Source: Bacteroidota bacterium
Lineage (GTDB): Bacteria > Bacteroidota > Bacteroidia > Cytophagales > Cyclobacteriaceae
Assembly (NCBI GenBank): GCA_027592755.1
Contig: JAQCLE010000009.1
Coordinates: forward strand, 1-64,000
Reading direction: 5' to 3'
DNA: 64,000 bases
Below the pieces are notes generated by a model, which worked only from the letters and a program-made list of their open reading frames with translations, had not been told where the DNA came from and ran no database searches. The translations under genes and the position numbers were made by a program. Of the stretch, positions 46,878-56,619 are shown one piece after another (position 1 is the stretch's first letter; each line of letters begins with the position of its first letter).

Positions 46878-47176
46878 TGGAATAGAAACTTGCCCAATGA
46901 GATGATTAAGGATTATGTAAGTAATTTGAAAAGTCAAAAAGCGATAAAACTGAATTGTCGAAGGGATGATTTTTTACCCATATTCCACCAACAAGCAGCA
47001 CCTTTAGCGAAAAATTGGAAAAATTTGGCATCAATCATTTTGCAGAAGAATATAACGGTTCTCACATAGATAAAATCTATAGCAATAATGGAAGGCTTAT
47101 AAATGACAGGCTTCCATTCTTTAACACATATCTAAAATTTAAATGGGCCAAAACGTGCTACAACAACTATATATGA
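46878..47176 (+). pseudogene. relic of an alpha/beta-hydrolase (esterase) C-terminus, frameshifted
   Basis: The region holds two joined frames with no start codon or N-terminal part. The first reads NEMIKDYVSNLKSQKAIKLN and ends near 46970. The second reads STFSEKLEKFGINHFAEEYN then GRLINDRLPFFNTYL. These match the C-terminal part of family esterases, where the catalytic His follows an EEYxGxH motif; here NGSH keeps it. The frames meet at the T6 run 46970-46975, where one more base joins them. The intact gene is gone, and the remaining 300 bases of the gap 46717-47303 hold only the terminator and nothing else I can recognise. Confidence 0.6.
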
Positions 47177-47303
47177 AATCATAGCACTCTTCAAGATAGT
47201 CACGCTACATATACTAACCGTTATTCAAATATCGCTGAGCGGCATGGACTGTCCCAAAGCATCGGGAGGGCGAATGGGCGGCTAAAGCCAACACCTGAAG
47301 TAG

Positions 47304-48701
47304 TTACAAAATATATTGACTCAAATCCTTATTCTTCACCAGCTCTGACAACCGTTCTTTAACCATATTTCTCGTTATTGATATTTTTGAATTTGCCGGT
47401 ATTTCATCCGGAACATCAAAAAGGAATTCATTTAGCAAATGGCTCATAACCGTATGCAACCTTCTGGCACCTATATTTTCAACTTCGCTATTGATATCAA
47501 ATGCGATTCCCGCTATTTCTTCAAGTGCATCATCCTGAAATTCAAGACTCACGCCTTCCGATTCGAAAAGTGCCTGGTATTGCTTGGATAAGGCATTTTT
47601 AGGTTCTTTTAGAATCCTCAAGAAATCATTTTTAGTTAGATTTTGGAGCTCTACCCTAATTGGGAACCGACCCTGCAGCTCAGGGATTAAATCCGAGGGT
47701 TTCGCGAAATGGAAAGCTCCTGCTGCTATAAATAAGATGTGATCCGTATTGACAATTCCATATTTAGTGGTTACGGCACTCCCCTCAACTATCGGGAGCA
47801 AGTCACGCTGAACACCTTCACGGCTAACATCCGGACCGCCCCCAGACCTTTTTGACCCTCCTGCTATCTTGTCAATCTCATCAATGAATATTATTCCGGT
47901 ATTTTCAGCTTTTCTCAAGGCTTCTTCTTTTACCTCGTCCATATCTATGAGTTTCGAGGCTTCATCGTCAAGCAGGATTCTTCTCGCGTCCGCAATTGTT
48001 ACCTTTCTCTTTTTATTCTTTTTTGGAAGCATTCCGCCGATCATCTCCTGGATGTTCATCATTGAGGCTTCGTCCATCATGCCACCTCCAACCATACCAA
48101 TGCCCCCGGCATTGGATTGTTTAACATTCACCTCAATTTTTCGATGGTCGAGTTCTCCATTGCGAAGTTTTTCCCTGAAGCGCTCCCTCGTTTTTTCATT
48201 TAGCTCCTGCTCTGACTTAGGTTCTTCATTCAATTCCACTGAAGCCTGGATTGGCCTAACAGGGGTCTCTTTAATTGGCGGAATCAGCGTGTCAAGGATT
48301 ATGCTTTCCACAATTTCAGTGGCCTTTTCCATGACTTCCTCTTTCTTTTTAATCCTGACAATATTGACTGATTGCTCTACAAGATCACGCACCATACTTT
48401 CAACATCCCGGCCGACGTATCCAACTTCAGTAAATTTACTGGCTTCAACCTTGGTGAAGGGTGCATCGGAAATCTTGGCTAACCTCCTGGCTATTTCTGT
48501 TTTGCCAACACCTGTGGCACCAATCATCAGGATATTGTTGGGAATAATCTCTTCCTTAATGTCGGAGGTTACATTCATTCGACGCCAACGGTTCCGAAGG
48601 GCTATTGCAACATTACGTTTGGCATCATCCTGGCCGATAATGTACTTATCAAGTTCGGTAACAATTTGCCTTGGGGTCAGATAATTATTTTCTGATAGCA
48701 T
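47304..48701 (-). CDS. hslU: HslU, ATPase subunit of the HslUV protease
   Basis: HslU is the AAA+ unfoldase that feeds the HslV peptidase. Walker A is GATGVGKTEIARRL, followed by the pore-loop signature GYVGRDVESMVRDL. The I-domain insert (about residues 130-240, rich in Met, Glu and Lys) is present, and Walker B is IIFIDEIDKIAG. The C-terminal sensor-2 region has NIGARRLHTVM and the end is KDLSQYIL, the tail that inserts into HslV. The length of 465 aa is normal. The partner hslV is not in the window. It starts three bases after porQ, with lon further upstream, so the protease genes may share a transcript. Confidence 0.97.
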   Translation of the reverse strand: MLSENNYLTPRQIVTELDKYIIGQDDAKRNVAIALRNRWRRMNVTSDIKEEIIPNNILMIGATGVGKTEIARRLAKISDAPFTKVEASKFTEVGYVGRDVESMVRDLVEQSVNIVRIKKKEEVMEKATEIVESIILDTLIPPIKETPVRPIQASVELNEEPKSEQELNEKTRERFREKLRNGELDHRKIEVNVKQSNAGGIGMVGGGMMDEASMMNIQEMIGGMLPKKNKKRKVTIADARRILLDDEASKLIDMDEVKEEALRKAENTGIIFIDEIDKIAGGSKRSGGGPDVSREGVQRDLLPIVEGSAVTTKYGIVNTDHILFIAAGAFHFAKPSDLIPELQGRFPIRVELQNLTKNDFLRILKEPKNALSKQYQALFESEGVSLEFQDDALEEIAGIAFDINSEVENIGARRLHTVMSHLLNEFLFDVPDEIPANSKISITRNMVKERLSELVKNKDLSQYIL

Positions 48702-48704
48702 CTT

Positions 48705-49730
48705 TTAAGCTTTACTTTTCTTTTTGATAATTGAGTGCATATTGGTGGAAATAGTAAAATAATTACCCCCTCCTGCTACATGATAGATGGCCCTGGTATA
48801 GGCAAATTCAAAGGTTTTGATTCGCACAACAAAACCAAATGAGATGCCGGCTCCACCGGACTTGGCATCCAATCGTAATTCTTTTCTGATCAAATGGTTA
48901 TAACCAGCTCTTATGTAAAAATTCCTATGAATTAGAAACTCTGTTCCAATATTGAAATGACGAAATACTTTATCAAAAACCCCGGCTGGGGTATTCACAA
49001 GGGTGGTTTCGCTTGTCGGATCGAAAAATGTCAGGTCTCCTTTGTATAGATTGTAGCTCGTGATTGAAAACCTCACGGGCATGTGTTCCGGTTTAAAAGT
49101 TATCCCGAGTTGAACATCAAACGGAAGTTGGGAATTGGCAGTTGAGGTATAATTACTGAGATAGAATCCAAGGTTTTTGAATACCAGACCAGCAGTAAAA
49201 TCTCTTTCCGGATGTTTAAATTGTCCACCAATATCCAGCATTAGTGCCGTGGCCCGGTATGATTCAATACCTGTTCCTACAAATTTCAGATTTACCCCTA
49301 AAGAAAAGACACTTATTCGATGGCTGTAACCCACAACCAATGCGAATTCATCCGCATTGAACGATCCTGTTGCTATACCAGCTTGATCAAAGCCATCGAA
49401 TTGTCCGAAATCCATATACTGAACACCAAATCCGATGATTCCTGCTTTTTTGAATTTTTGGGCATATGAAATATTGTTCAATCCCACATCAGCCATGAAC
49501 CCCAAATGGGTAAAAGCAATACTTCCGGATTTTACAGAGTCAAGTAGTGCCGGATTGGACAGAAAACCATCAACATTATTGTCGAAATGCGAAACATTAA
49601 CACCTCCTAACGCGGCAGTTCGTGCATTCGATGGGAGATTTATAAACTCAAAAGATCTGCGCCCACCAAATTGAGCTTGTACAAAAATTGGAAAAAATAT
49701 AAGATAGAATAAGACAACCTTTCTATTCAC
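48705..49730 (-). CDS. porQ: type IX secretion system protein PorQ
   Basis: PorQ is an outer-membrane beta-barrel of the FadL/PorV-like group that the T9SS needs for cargo handling and export. A signal peptide (VVLFYLIFFPIFVQAQ) is followed by the family start FEFINLPSNARTAALGG and VDGFLSNPALLD. The strands alternate as expected and end in YFTISTNMHSIIKK. The length of 341 aa is typical. It sits between lon and hslU with gaps of 14 and 3 bases, so it is cotranscribed with the protease genes. The other core T9SS genes (porKLMN, sov) are not in this window. Confidence 0.93.
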   Translation of the reverse strand: MNRKVVLFYLIFFPIFVQAQFGGRRSFEFINLPSNARTAALGGVNVSHFDNNVDGFLSNPALLDSVKSGSIAFTHLGFMADVGLNNISYAQKFKKAGIIGFGVQYMDFGQFDGFDQAGIATGSFNADEFALVVGYSHRISVFSLGVNLKFVGTGIESYRATALMLDIGGQFKHPERDFTAGLVFKNLGFYLSNYTSTANSQLPFDVQLGITFKPEHMPVRFSITSYNLYKGDLTFFDPTSETTLVNTPAGVFDKVFRHFNIGTEFLIHRNFYIRAGYNHLIRKELRLDAKSGGAGISFGFVVRIKTFEFAYTRAIYHVAGGGNYFTISTNMHSIIKKKSKA

Positions 49731-49744
49731 AAGGATAGGTTAAG

Positions 49745-52219
49745 CTATTGATTAACGACATTATCCACTACAAATTCAATAGCGTTCTTAATTTTTTTCG
49801 GCTCAAGTGCCAGGTCAATCACTTCATCCACCCAATCAACATAATTGATTTTCAGATTTGAAATATAATGCTCCGGAATATCATCCACGTCTTTTTTGTT
49901 GCGATGACATAAGATTAATTCTTTGATTCCCGCTCTTTTAGCTGCCAGAATCTTCTCTCTGATTCCGCCAACCGGGAGCACCTTCCCCCGCAGGGTTATT
50001 TCCCCCGTCATGGCAATTTTATCCCGGACTTTACGCTGGGTAAACAATGAAGCCAATGATGTAAACATCGTTATGCCAGCGGAAGGCCCATCTTTCGGGA
50101 CTGCACCAGCCGGAACATGAATATGTAAATCATAGTTGTCGAATATCTTATAGTGGATACCAAGTTTTTCAGCATTTGACCTAAGATAAGAAAGAGCAGC
50201 AGTAGCAGATTCTTTCATTACATCTCCCAATTGACCTGAGAGGGTTAATTTCCCCTTCCCTCTGCTTAAGCTTGACTCTACGAATAAAATTTCACCTCCC
50301 ACTGGTGTCCATGCCAGACCGGTAACAATGCCTGGAAGATTATTGTCCTGATAGAGCTCTTTATCGAAAACTTCTGTACCGAGCACTTCAACTACTTCTT
50401 TTGGAGAGATAGTTTTGGTATACTCTTCTTCCATCGCGATAGACTTGGCCACATTTCTGATCAATGATCCAATGCGTCTCTCGAGATTTCTTACACCCGA
50501 TTCCCTGGTATAGCTCTCAATAGTTTTGGCGATAGCGGATTTTGTTATTTTAAAGTCCGACTTGCTAAGTCCATGTTCATTTCTCTGCTTGGGGATCAGG
50601 TGCCTTTGAGCAATCTGAATCTTCTCTTCAAGTGTATACCCATTGATCTCAATGATTTCCATTCGATCCCTTAGCGCCGGATGGATTGTATCAAGTGTAT
50701 TGGCAGTGGCCACAAAAAGCACTTTTGAAAGGTCATAATCAACTTCAAGATAATTGTCCTTGAAGGCATAATTCTGCTCGGGATCAAGTACTTCTAAAAG
50801 TGCAGATGAAGGATCTCCTCGAAAATCGGAATTGACCTTGTCTATTTCATCCAATACAAAAACAGGATTTGAACTGTTGGCCTTCTTTATGTTATTGATG
50901 ATTTTACCGGGCATGGATCCGATATATGTTTTTCGATGGCCTCGAATTTCTGCTTCATCATGAACACCGCCCAGTGACATTCTGACATATTTGCGGCCCA
51001 GTGCTGTGGCTATTGATTTTCCAAGGGAAGTTTTACCAACTCCGGGAGGGCCATATAAACATAAAATCGGCCCTTTAAGATCATTTTTTAATTTTAAAAC
51101 GGCCAAATACTCTATAATTCTATCCTTTACTTTTTCAAGGCCAAAGTGATCTCTGTCAAGAATTCTCTTTGCTCTTTTGAGGTTGAAATTATCTACGGTG
51201 AATTCCTGCCATGGAAGGTCGACCAGTAGCTCCGCATAGTTGATTGTTACCGGATATTCTGATGATGCCGGGTTCATTCTTTGGATTTTGTCTAACTCCT
51301 TATTGAAGTGGATTGCCACGTCCTCTGGCCATTTTTTGCTTCGACCTTTAGCTCGAAGGTGCTGGACCTCCTGGTCGGGGCCTTCATGACCCAACTCATC
51401 CTGTAAAACCTTCATCTGCTGACGGAGGTAATAATCTCTTTGTTGCTGATCTATGTCCGTATGGACCTTATTTTGTATTTCATGCTTAAGTTCCAGTAGC
51501 TGGATGTCCTTGAGCATGAATTCGAGTAATAAATGTGCCCGCTCCATCCCATCGTTGGTCTCCAACAATCGCTGCTTTTCAGCAACCTCAACGTTTACAT
51601 TAGAAGCGAGAAAATCAGTCAGAAAACTGGAGCTTTCGATGTTATCAAGCGCTATCTGGGCTTCAGATGGGATATCAGGATTTAACTTCAAGATTTTTTT
51701 AGCCGAATCTTTCAATGACTGAATTATGGCTTTCGCTTTGCGGTTGTTGGAAGCCGGGAAATTTTCATCAATAAGCCTTACCCTGGCAGTCAAATAGGGA
51801 TCTTCGTGTAGGATTCCCTCTATTCCGAATCTTTTTTTCCCCTGGATGATGATAGTAGTATTTCCGTCAGGGAGTACGAGCATCTTAAGAATTCTTGCAA
51901 CAGTTCCTATCTGGAAGATGTCTTGAGCGCCCGGATCTTCCACTTTGTTCTTCTGGGCGGCAACGCCGATAATTCGGTCTCCTCTATAAGCCTTCTTTAC
52001 CAACCGGATCGATTTCTGTCTTCCAACTGTAATTGGAATCACAACACCGGGGAAAAGGACCGTGTTTTTTATTGGTAAAATGGGCAATTCTTCAGGGAGA
52101 TCATCTTTAGTGAAATCCTCTTCGAGATTGGGATTGATCAACGTAACCAATTCGCCATCATCTCCTGTCACATTAACCAATGCAAGTGCTTTTATATACG
52201 GATCGTTGTCTCTATTCAT
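49745..52219 (-). CDS. lon: Lon protease (endopeptidase La)
   Basis: Lon is the ATP-dependent serine protease that removes damaged and regulatory proteins. The N-terminal substrate domain ([19 protein letters not shown]) is followed by a helical region with the [19 protein letters not shown] stretch. The AAA+ module has Walker [15 protein letters not shown] and Walker [11 protein letters not shown]. The C-terminal protease domain has the catalytic Ser in [13 protein letters not shown] and the catalytic Lys in [21 protein letters not shown]. The length of 824 aa is normal. It is the first gene of the lon-porQ-hslU unit and diverges from the PorE-like gene across 146 bases. Confidence 0.98.
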   Translation of the reverse strand: MNRDNDPYIKALALVNVTGDDGELVTLINPNLEEDFTKDDLPEELPILPIKNTVLFPGVVIPITVGRQKSIRLVKKAYRGDRIIGVAAQKNKVEDPGAQDIFQIGTVARILKMLVLPDGNTTIIIQGKKRFGIEGILHEDPYLTARVRLIDENFPASNNRKAKAIIQSLKDSAKKILKLNPDIPSEAQIALDNIESSSFLTDFLASNVNVEVAEKQRLLETNDGMERAHLLLEFMLKDIQLLELKHEIQNKVHTDIDQQQRDYYLRQQMKVLQDELGHEGPDQEVQHLRAKGRSKKWPEDVAIHFNKELDKIQRMNPASSEYPVTINYAELLVDLPWQEFTVDNFNLKRAKRILDRDHFGLEKVKDRIIEYLAVLKLKNDLKGPILCLYGPPGVGKTSLGKSIATALGRKYVRMSLGGVHDEAEIRGHRKTYIGSMPGKIINNIKKANSSNPVFVLDEIDKVNSDFRGDPSSALLEVLDPEQNYAFKDNYLEVDYDLSKVLFVATANTLDTIHPALRDRMEIIEINGYTLEEKIQIAQRHLIPKQRNEHGLSKSDFKITKSAIAKTIESYTRESGVRNLERRIGSLIRNVAKSIAMEEEYTKTISPKEVVEVLGTEVFDKELYQDNNLPGIVTGLAWTPVGGEILFVESSLSRGKGKLTLSGQLGDVMKESATAALSYLRSNAEKLGIHYKIFDNYDLHIHVPAGAVPKDGPSAGITMFTSLASLFTQRKVRDKIAMTGEITLRGKVLPVGGIREKILAAKRAGIKELILCHRNKKDVDDIPEHYISNLKINYVDWVDEVIDLALEPKKIKNAIEFVVDNVVNQ

Positions 52220-52365
52220 AGGTACTGTTTAACTGCCATTCTGACACACGTTGTATTCAATCATGGTATAATTTACGAGGCTTGTATAAATTGCAATAGC
52301 TATGCCAAAAAACCGGTGGTTTTGATCAATAACTAATCTTTGGATATCTTACTACCTCTATACTC

Positions 52366-54375
52366 ATGAAGCAAATCATGGCAGGGAATGCAGGTTTCGG
52401 GCATCGCCGTAGAGGTATTTTATGCCTCTGGATATTAATTTTAACTTGTTTTCACGGTTACGGTCAGAAAAATATCGTTATCCCGATCGATTCTGCCCTC
52501 ATCAACGAACAGTTCAATCTGTTTGAATTCAAAAACATTAATAAAATTGCTGATTACCGGGATGAAGCCAGGCTTGAAAGGATTTATGGACTTGATAAAG
52601 CGGAAAGGTGGGAAGAATTGTACCACGCCCTTAAGGATTATGCAGGTAATTTCGGGATAAGGAATTTTTATAGTGATACCTACCTCATCTGGAAACTTGC
52701 CAAGCTAACAGAACTTTTTGGAGACGCCGAAGAAGCGAAATCTCTCTATCGATTGGTTTTGAAGCACCATCAAATTGGCATTGATATCAAGGAAATCGAG
52801 CTTTATTACGACTCACTAAATACTCAGGAAATCGAACTTTACGTACCCATTGACTATTACTATGAGTTGGTTGAATACAGGAAGGCCATTGATACCTTAC
52901 AGCCTCCCCGAGGCGTACTGCTGAACATGGGCGGGAGCATCAATTCACGGCTCGCCGATTACGGCCCTTCACTCAGCGTAAATGATCAAACATTGATTTT
53001 TACATCAAAAAGAAATGAAAAAGTAAGACACATGGAGACCGTTAAAAATGAAGATCTTTTTTTTAGCAGAAGGGATGGGCGATTTTGGTCGCAGAGCGAA
53101 GAAATACCGGGAATTAATACGATTTATAATGAAGGATCAGCTTATTTAAGCCGAGATGGTAAAACACTCTATTTCTCACGATGTGATTCTCCCGATTCAT
53201 ATGGTGACTGTGATATTTTCGTAACTGCAATGCAGGCAGACAGTACATGGGGAGAGGTAAAGAATCTTGGCGTGAATGTTAACAGCCTTGCCTGGGATTC
53301 ACACCCGGCGCTCTCCCATGGTGAAGATACCCTCTATTTTGCTTCTGACAGGATTGGGGGCTTCGGCCTTTCAGATATCTATTTTACCTATAAACTGCGA
53401 AACGGGGGATGGGCAGAAGCTCAGAACATTGGCCCGGTGATCAACACACGACATAATGAAGTCAGTCCATTTTATCACCCGGAATATGATATGATCTATT
53501 TTAGTTCCAATGGTCAACTTTATGTTTTTGGTGAGTACGACATTTACAAGACTTACAAATTCGGAAAGAGTTGGACGGAACCAAAAAATATTGGGCCACT
53601 GGTTAATGGTATTGGAAGCGAATTTTATTTCACCATCGACTCAAAATCTGAATACCTATTTTATGCAAGAACAGCAACACAGGATTTGGACAAAATGGAT
53701 TTGTATTCATTCCCGTTGCCAAATGAAGCCAAACCAGGCGCTCTGACAAGAGTCAGAGGATCACTACTTGATTCTCTAACAGGCAAGCCCTTTAGCGGTA
53801 TTGTTTCAATTATTGATTTGGATGATGGAGTGGAAGTTGCACCAAAATACCTTAAGGCTGATGGTAGCTTTGAGTTTGATTTAATCAATAATAAGAACTA
53901 CCTGCTGATCATCCAGGGAGATGATTTTTTCAGGATTGAAGAGATGTTTTACCTACAAGGCCCGGCTGAGTTTAATAAACTTACCGATCCTATTTCCAGC
54001 AGGGTCAAATTTGAATCAATTCAATTTGGGAACAGCAAGGCTGACCTGAGACCTGAGATGTTTGGCGATCTTAATAAGCTTGTCAATTTCATGTATGATA
54101 ATCCGGATTTTTTACTTCGAATTTCAGGTCATACTGATTCCTCCGGAAATGAGGCATTTAACCTTCAACTCTCTAAGGAACGAGCCAAGAACATCAGGGA
54201 CTACATTGTTCTTTTTGGCGATGTGGAAGGCCACCGTGTTGAGGCGGAAGGATTTGGTAGCGCAAAGCCTTTGGTAGAAGAGACTGACGAAGAGAGAAGG
54301 TCCCTTAATCGTCGGGTTGAGTTTGAGATCTATCGGCCTGGTATTGCGCAACCAGGGTCAGGTACTGATAATTAA
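52366..54375 (+). CDS. PorE-like OmpA-family protein with PD40 propeller
   Basis: The domain order is signal peptide (n-region HRRR, cleavage near HGYGQ), helical TPR-like region (about 30-165), PD40 beta-propeller (FTSKRNEK, LYFSRCDSPDSYGDCDIFV, LYFASDRIGGFGLSDIYF, about 190-455), a carboxypeptidase-regulatory-like domain (about 465-545) and a C-terminal OmpA domain (RISGHTDSSGNEAFNLQLS, RRSLNRRVEFEIY). This layout matches PorE of the type IX secretion system, which links the outer-membrane complex to peptidoglycan; many paralogues exist. It diverges from lon-porQ-hslU, consistent with a T9SS role but not proof. The stop overlaps the end of the convergent fucosidase gene. Confidence 0.88.
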   Translation: MKQIMAGNAGFGHRRRGILCLWILILTCFHGYGQKNIVIPIDSALINEQFNLFEFKNINKIADYRDEARLERIYGLDKAERWEELYHALKDYAGNFGIRNFYSDTYLIWKLAKLTELFGDAEEAKSLYRLVLKHHQIGIDIKEIELYYDSLNTQEIELYVPIDYYYELVEYRKAIDTLQPPRGVLLNMGGSINSRLADYGPSLSVNDQTLIFTSKRNEKVRHMETVKNEDLFFSRRDGRFWSQSEEIPGINTIYNEGSAYLSRDGKTLYFSRCDSPDSYGDCDIFVTAMQADSTWGEVKNLGVNVNSLAWDSHPALSHGEDTLYFASDRIGGFGLSDIYFTYKLRNGGWAEAQNIGPVINTRHNEVSPFYHPEYDMIYFSSNGQLYVFGEYDIYKTYKFGKSWTEPKNIGPLVNGIGSEFYFTIDSKSEYLFYARTATQDLDKMDLYSFPLPNEAKPGALTRVRGSLLDSLTGKPFSGIVSIIDLDDGVEVAPKYLKADGSFEFDLINNKNYLLIIQGDDFFRIEEMFYLQGPAEFNKLTDPISSRVKFESIQFGNSKADLRPEMFGDLNKLVNFMYDNPDFLLRISGHTDSSGNEAFNLQLSKERAKNIRDYIVLFGDVEGHRVEAEGFGSAKPLVEETDEERRSLNRRVEFEIYRPGIAQPGSGTDN

Positions 54376-55823
54376 TTCGGAGTCAGATAAACTTCAAGAT
54401 TGGAAATAACCGGGCAAGCTTTGGCCTCAATGTTTATCCTGACAATTGACGAAGCAGTTTTTTCAAATTGTACAATTCTACGGTTCCCTATAGTGGTTCC
54501 ACTTGTAATTTCAACATACTCCTTTCCCATAAGAGCCTCAACCGAAAAGGATTTAACCCGTTGCCCCAATGCAATATTCTCCTGAATTAAAATGGTGTTC
54601 ATTTCAACTGTTTTGCCAAAATGAATTTCCAGCGATGCTGATGTTATTTCATCCTTAGTTGACCAATAGGTTTCAGCACTATCATCTAATACCAAATCAG
54701 GGCTGAATTTGGAGGATTTGCCTCTCACGTTTGATGCATTGATGGAGGCCCCATCAGTCAAGTCAACAGAAAAGGCCCTATCTCGGTACGCCTTGAATTC
54801 CATCAACCGGGCCACGTCATTTTGGTGTATTAATCCGCGTCGGTCGGGGGGAAGGTTAAGTAGCAGATTACTATTCATGCCCACCGAATGCAACCAAATA
54901 TCAACCAATTGATCAACTGATTTTACGAGGCTGTCTTGTTCCTCATGATAAAACCAGCCCGGTCTTATGGAAACATCCACCTCTGCGGGCAGCCATGTAT
55001 CGCCATCTTCATCTCCATTCTGAAGTTGTTTATTGACCCCACCAACCCCGGGATAAAGGTTTCCACCATTAATTGTTGACCAGTTTGTCTCATTGGCATA
55101 TCCTCGTTCATTGCCAACCCATCGAATGTCCGGGCCCCCGTCGCTGAACATTGCTGCCATCGGTTGAAGTTCGCGGACTATTTTCCGGGTATTTGGCCAG
55201 TCATAGTAGGTTTTATTGTCAATCTTACGGATTTCATTGGATCCCCCATAATAACCGTCACCACCGTTGGCGCCATCAAACCATACTTCGAAGATCTCAC
55301 CGTAGTTGGTCAGCAATTCACGCAACTGGTTACGATAATAGTCTATGTATTCCGGAGTACCGTAGGCCTCATGGTTTCTGTCCCACGGAGACAGGTAAAC
55401 ACCCAACTTTAAACCATATTCATCACAGGCGTTCCGTAATTCCCTCAGAATATCGCCTTTGCCATCCTTCCATGGAGAATTTTTAATGGAATGTTCTGTA
55501 AAAGCCGACGGCCAAAGGCAAAAACCGTCGTGATGCTTGGCAGTGATGATGATTCCTTCCATGCCGGCTTCTTTTGCTACCCTTGCCCACTGTCTGCAAT
55601 CCAGTTCAGTGGGGTTAAAGTCTGCGGGGGATTCATCCCCATAACCCCATTCTTTGTTGGTAAAAGTGTTGGGTGAGAAATGGATGAAGGCGTAATACTT
55701 CATTTTGTGCCATTCCTGCTGTCTTTGACTTGGAATGGCCCCGAAGGGCTCAGGAGGTGTCGTCTCCGAACAAGAGATCTGGATAAGGGCGATTAAGAAA
55801 ATAATGATTTTTGATATTTTCAT
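54372..55823 (-). CDS. alpha-L-fucosidase, GH29, lipoprotein
   Basis: This retaining enzyme cleaves alpha-linked L-fucose from glycans. The start ATG 55823 gives a lipoprotein signal (MKISKIIIFLIALIQISC) and 483 aa; the longer frame to 55856 would overlap the DUF2520 gene. GH29 motifs are HFSPNTFTNKEWG, IITAKHHDGFCLWPSAFT, WDRNHEAYGTPEYIDYY and the nucleophile strand EIFEVWFDGANG (catalytic Asp). NLLLNLPPDRRGLI follows and a C-terminal F5/8-type carbohydrate-binding domain is present (about 360-483). The surface lipoprotein would release fucose from algal or other fucosylated glycans. It lies 13 bases after DUF2520. Confidence 0.95.
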   Translation of the reverse strand: MKISKIIIFLIALIQISCSETTPPEPFGAIPSQRQQEWHKMKYYAFIHFSPNTFTNKEWGYGDESPADFNPTELDCRQWARVAKEAGMEGIIITAKHHDGFCLWPSAFTEHSIKNSPWKDGKGDILRELRNACDEYGLKLGVYLSPWDRNHEAYGTPEYIDYYRNQLRELLTNYGEIFEVWFDGANGGDGYYGGSNEIRKIDNKTYYDWPNTRKIVRELQPMAAMFSDGGPDIRWVGNERGYANETNWSTINGGNLYPGVGGVNKQLQNGDEDGDTWLPAEVDVSIRPGWFYHEEQDSLVKSVDQLVDIWLHSVGMNSNLLLNLPPDRRGLIHQNDVARLMEFKAYRDRAFSVDLTDGASINASNVRGKSSKFSPDLVLDDSAETYWSTKDEITSASLEIHFGKTVEMNTILIQENIALGQRVKSFSVEALMGKEYVEITSGTTIGNRRIVQFEKTASSIVRINIEAKACPVISNLEVYLTPN

Positions 55824-55836
55824 GAGGGTGGGTTTA

Positions 55837-56619
55837 TCACAAGTTCTTGGAATCAATAATGCTTTTGGAAATTATCTTATATAGTCTCTGGTAACTTTCG
55901 TTTTCCTCAAGGAGTTCCATATGCATCTCCATTGTGGAATGATCTTCCCGGATGGCCGGGCCGGTTTGGGAATCAGAAGCCCCGATTTCAATTGCTTTGT
56001 CAACTGTTTCCCTGATAAGCGGTTCCAGCAGGCTGAAGTCCAGGTTGTTTTCAGATGTAATTTCGTCACCGATGGTTAGCATGTGGTTCACGAAATTATT
56101 AACAAAAACAGCAGCAAGGTGAAGTTGCAATCGCTTTTCAGAATCTACCAGCGCTACCCGTTTGCTCAATGATTTGCCAACCTGTTCTAACATAGCCAGC
56201 CCCTCCGGGGTGTTCGCTTCAGTGAGTATTGGTATCTCGGGAAAAGAAATTTTCCGGTTTCTCGAAAATGTTTGGAGCGGGTACAGAACGCCTATTGAAT
56301 CAGAGGCTGTCAATTCAAGAACACTCATCGGAATGCTGCCGGAAGTGTGGACGATCAGACATTGGTCGGGAAGAACTATTTCACCGGCGATTTGTTCAAT
56401 TGCATAATCGGAAACGGCAATAAGGAATAGCACAGAGTCGCTTCCTGAAAAATCGAGGTTATCTGAAGTGTTGGCGCTATAGAGGTTTTGGGAGATTCTT
56501 TCGGCCTCGTCAATCCTTCGGGCATAGACTTCATTGATGATGTACCCTGCTCTTTCCAGAGCCGGAGCCAAATGACTGGCAACATTGCCTGCGCCAATTA
56601 TGGTGACTTTCATTTCCAT
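55837..56619 (-). CDS. DUF2520-family Rossmann-fold protein
   Basis: The N-terminal NADP-binding Rossmann motif VTIIGAGNVASHLAPAL and HTSGSIPMSVL resemble the F420-dependent/ProC-like oxidoreductase fold. The C-terminal helical half is DUF2520 (LHLAAVFVNNFVNHMLTIG, GPAIREDHSTMEMHMELL). The length of 260 aa is typical. Family members are sometimes annotated as dehydrogenases, but the substrate is unknown. Its ATG overlaps the stop codon of dnaX tau (TAATG at 56619-56621), so translation is coupled to full-length tau. Confidence 0.9.
   Translation of the reverse strand: MEMKVTIIGAGNVASHLAPALERAGYIINEVYARRIDEAERISQNLYSANTSDNLDFSGSDSVLFLIAVSDYAIEQIAGEIVLPDQCLIVHTSGSIPMSVLELTASDSIGVLYPLQTFSRNRKISFPEIPILTEANTPEGLAMLEQVGKSLSKRVALVDSEKRLQLHLAAVFVNNFVNHMLTIGDEITSENNLDFSLLEPLIRETVDKAIEIGASDSQTGPAIREDHSTMEMHMELLEENESYQRLYKIISKSIIDSKNL

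Noticed and set aside
52366-54375. Firm assignment as PorE
   Set aside because: The domain order fits, but Bacteroidota have many OmpA/PD40 paralogues, so only PorE-like is justified.
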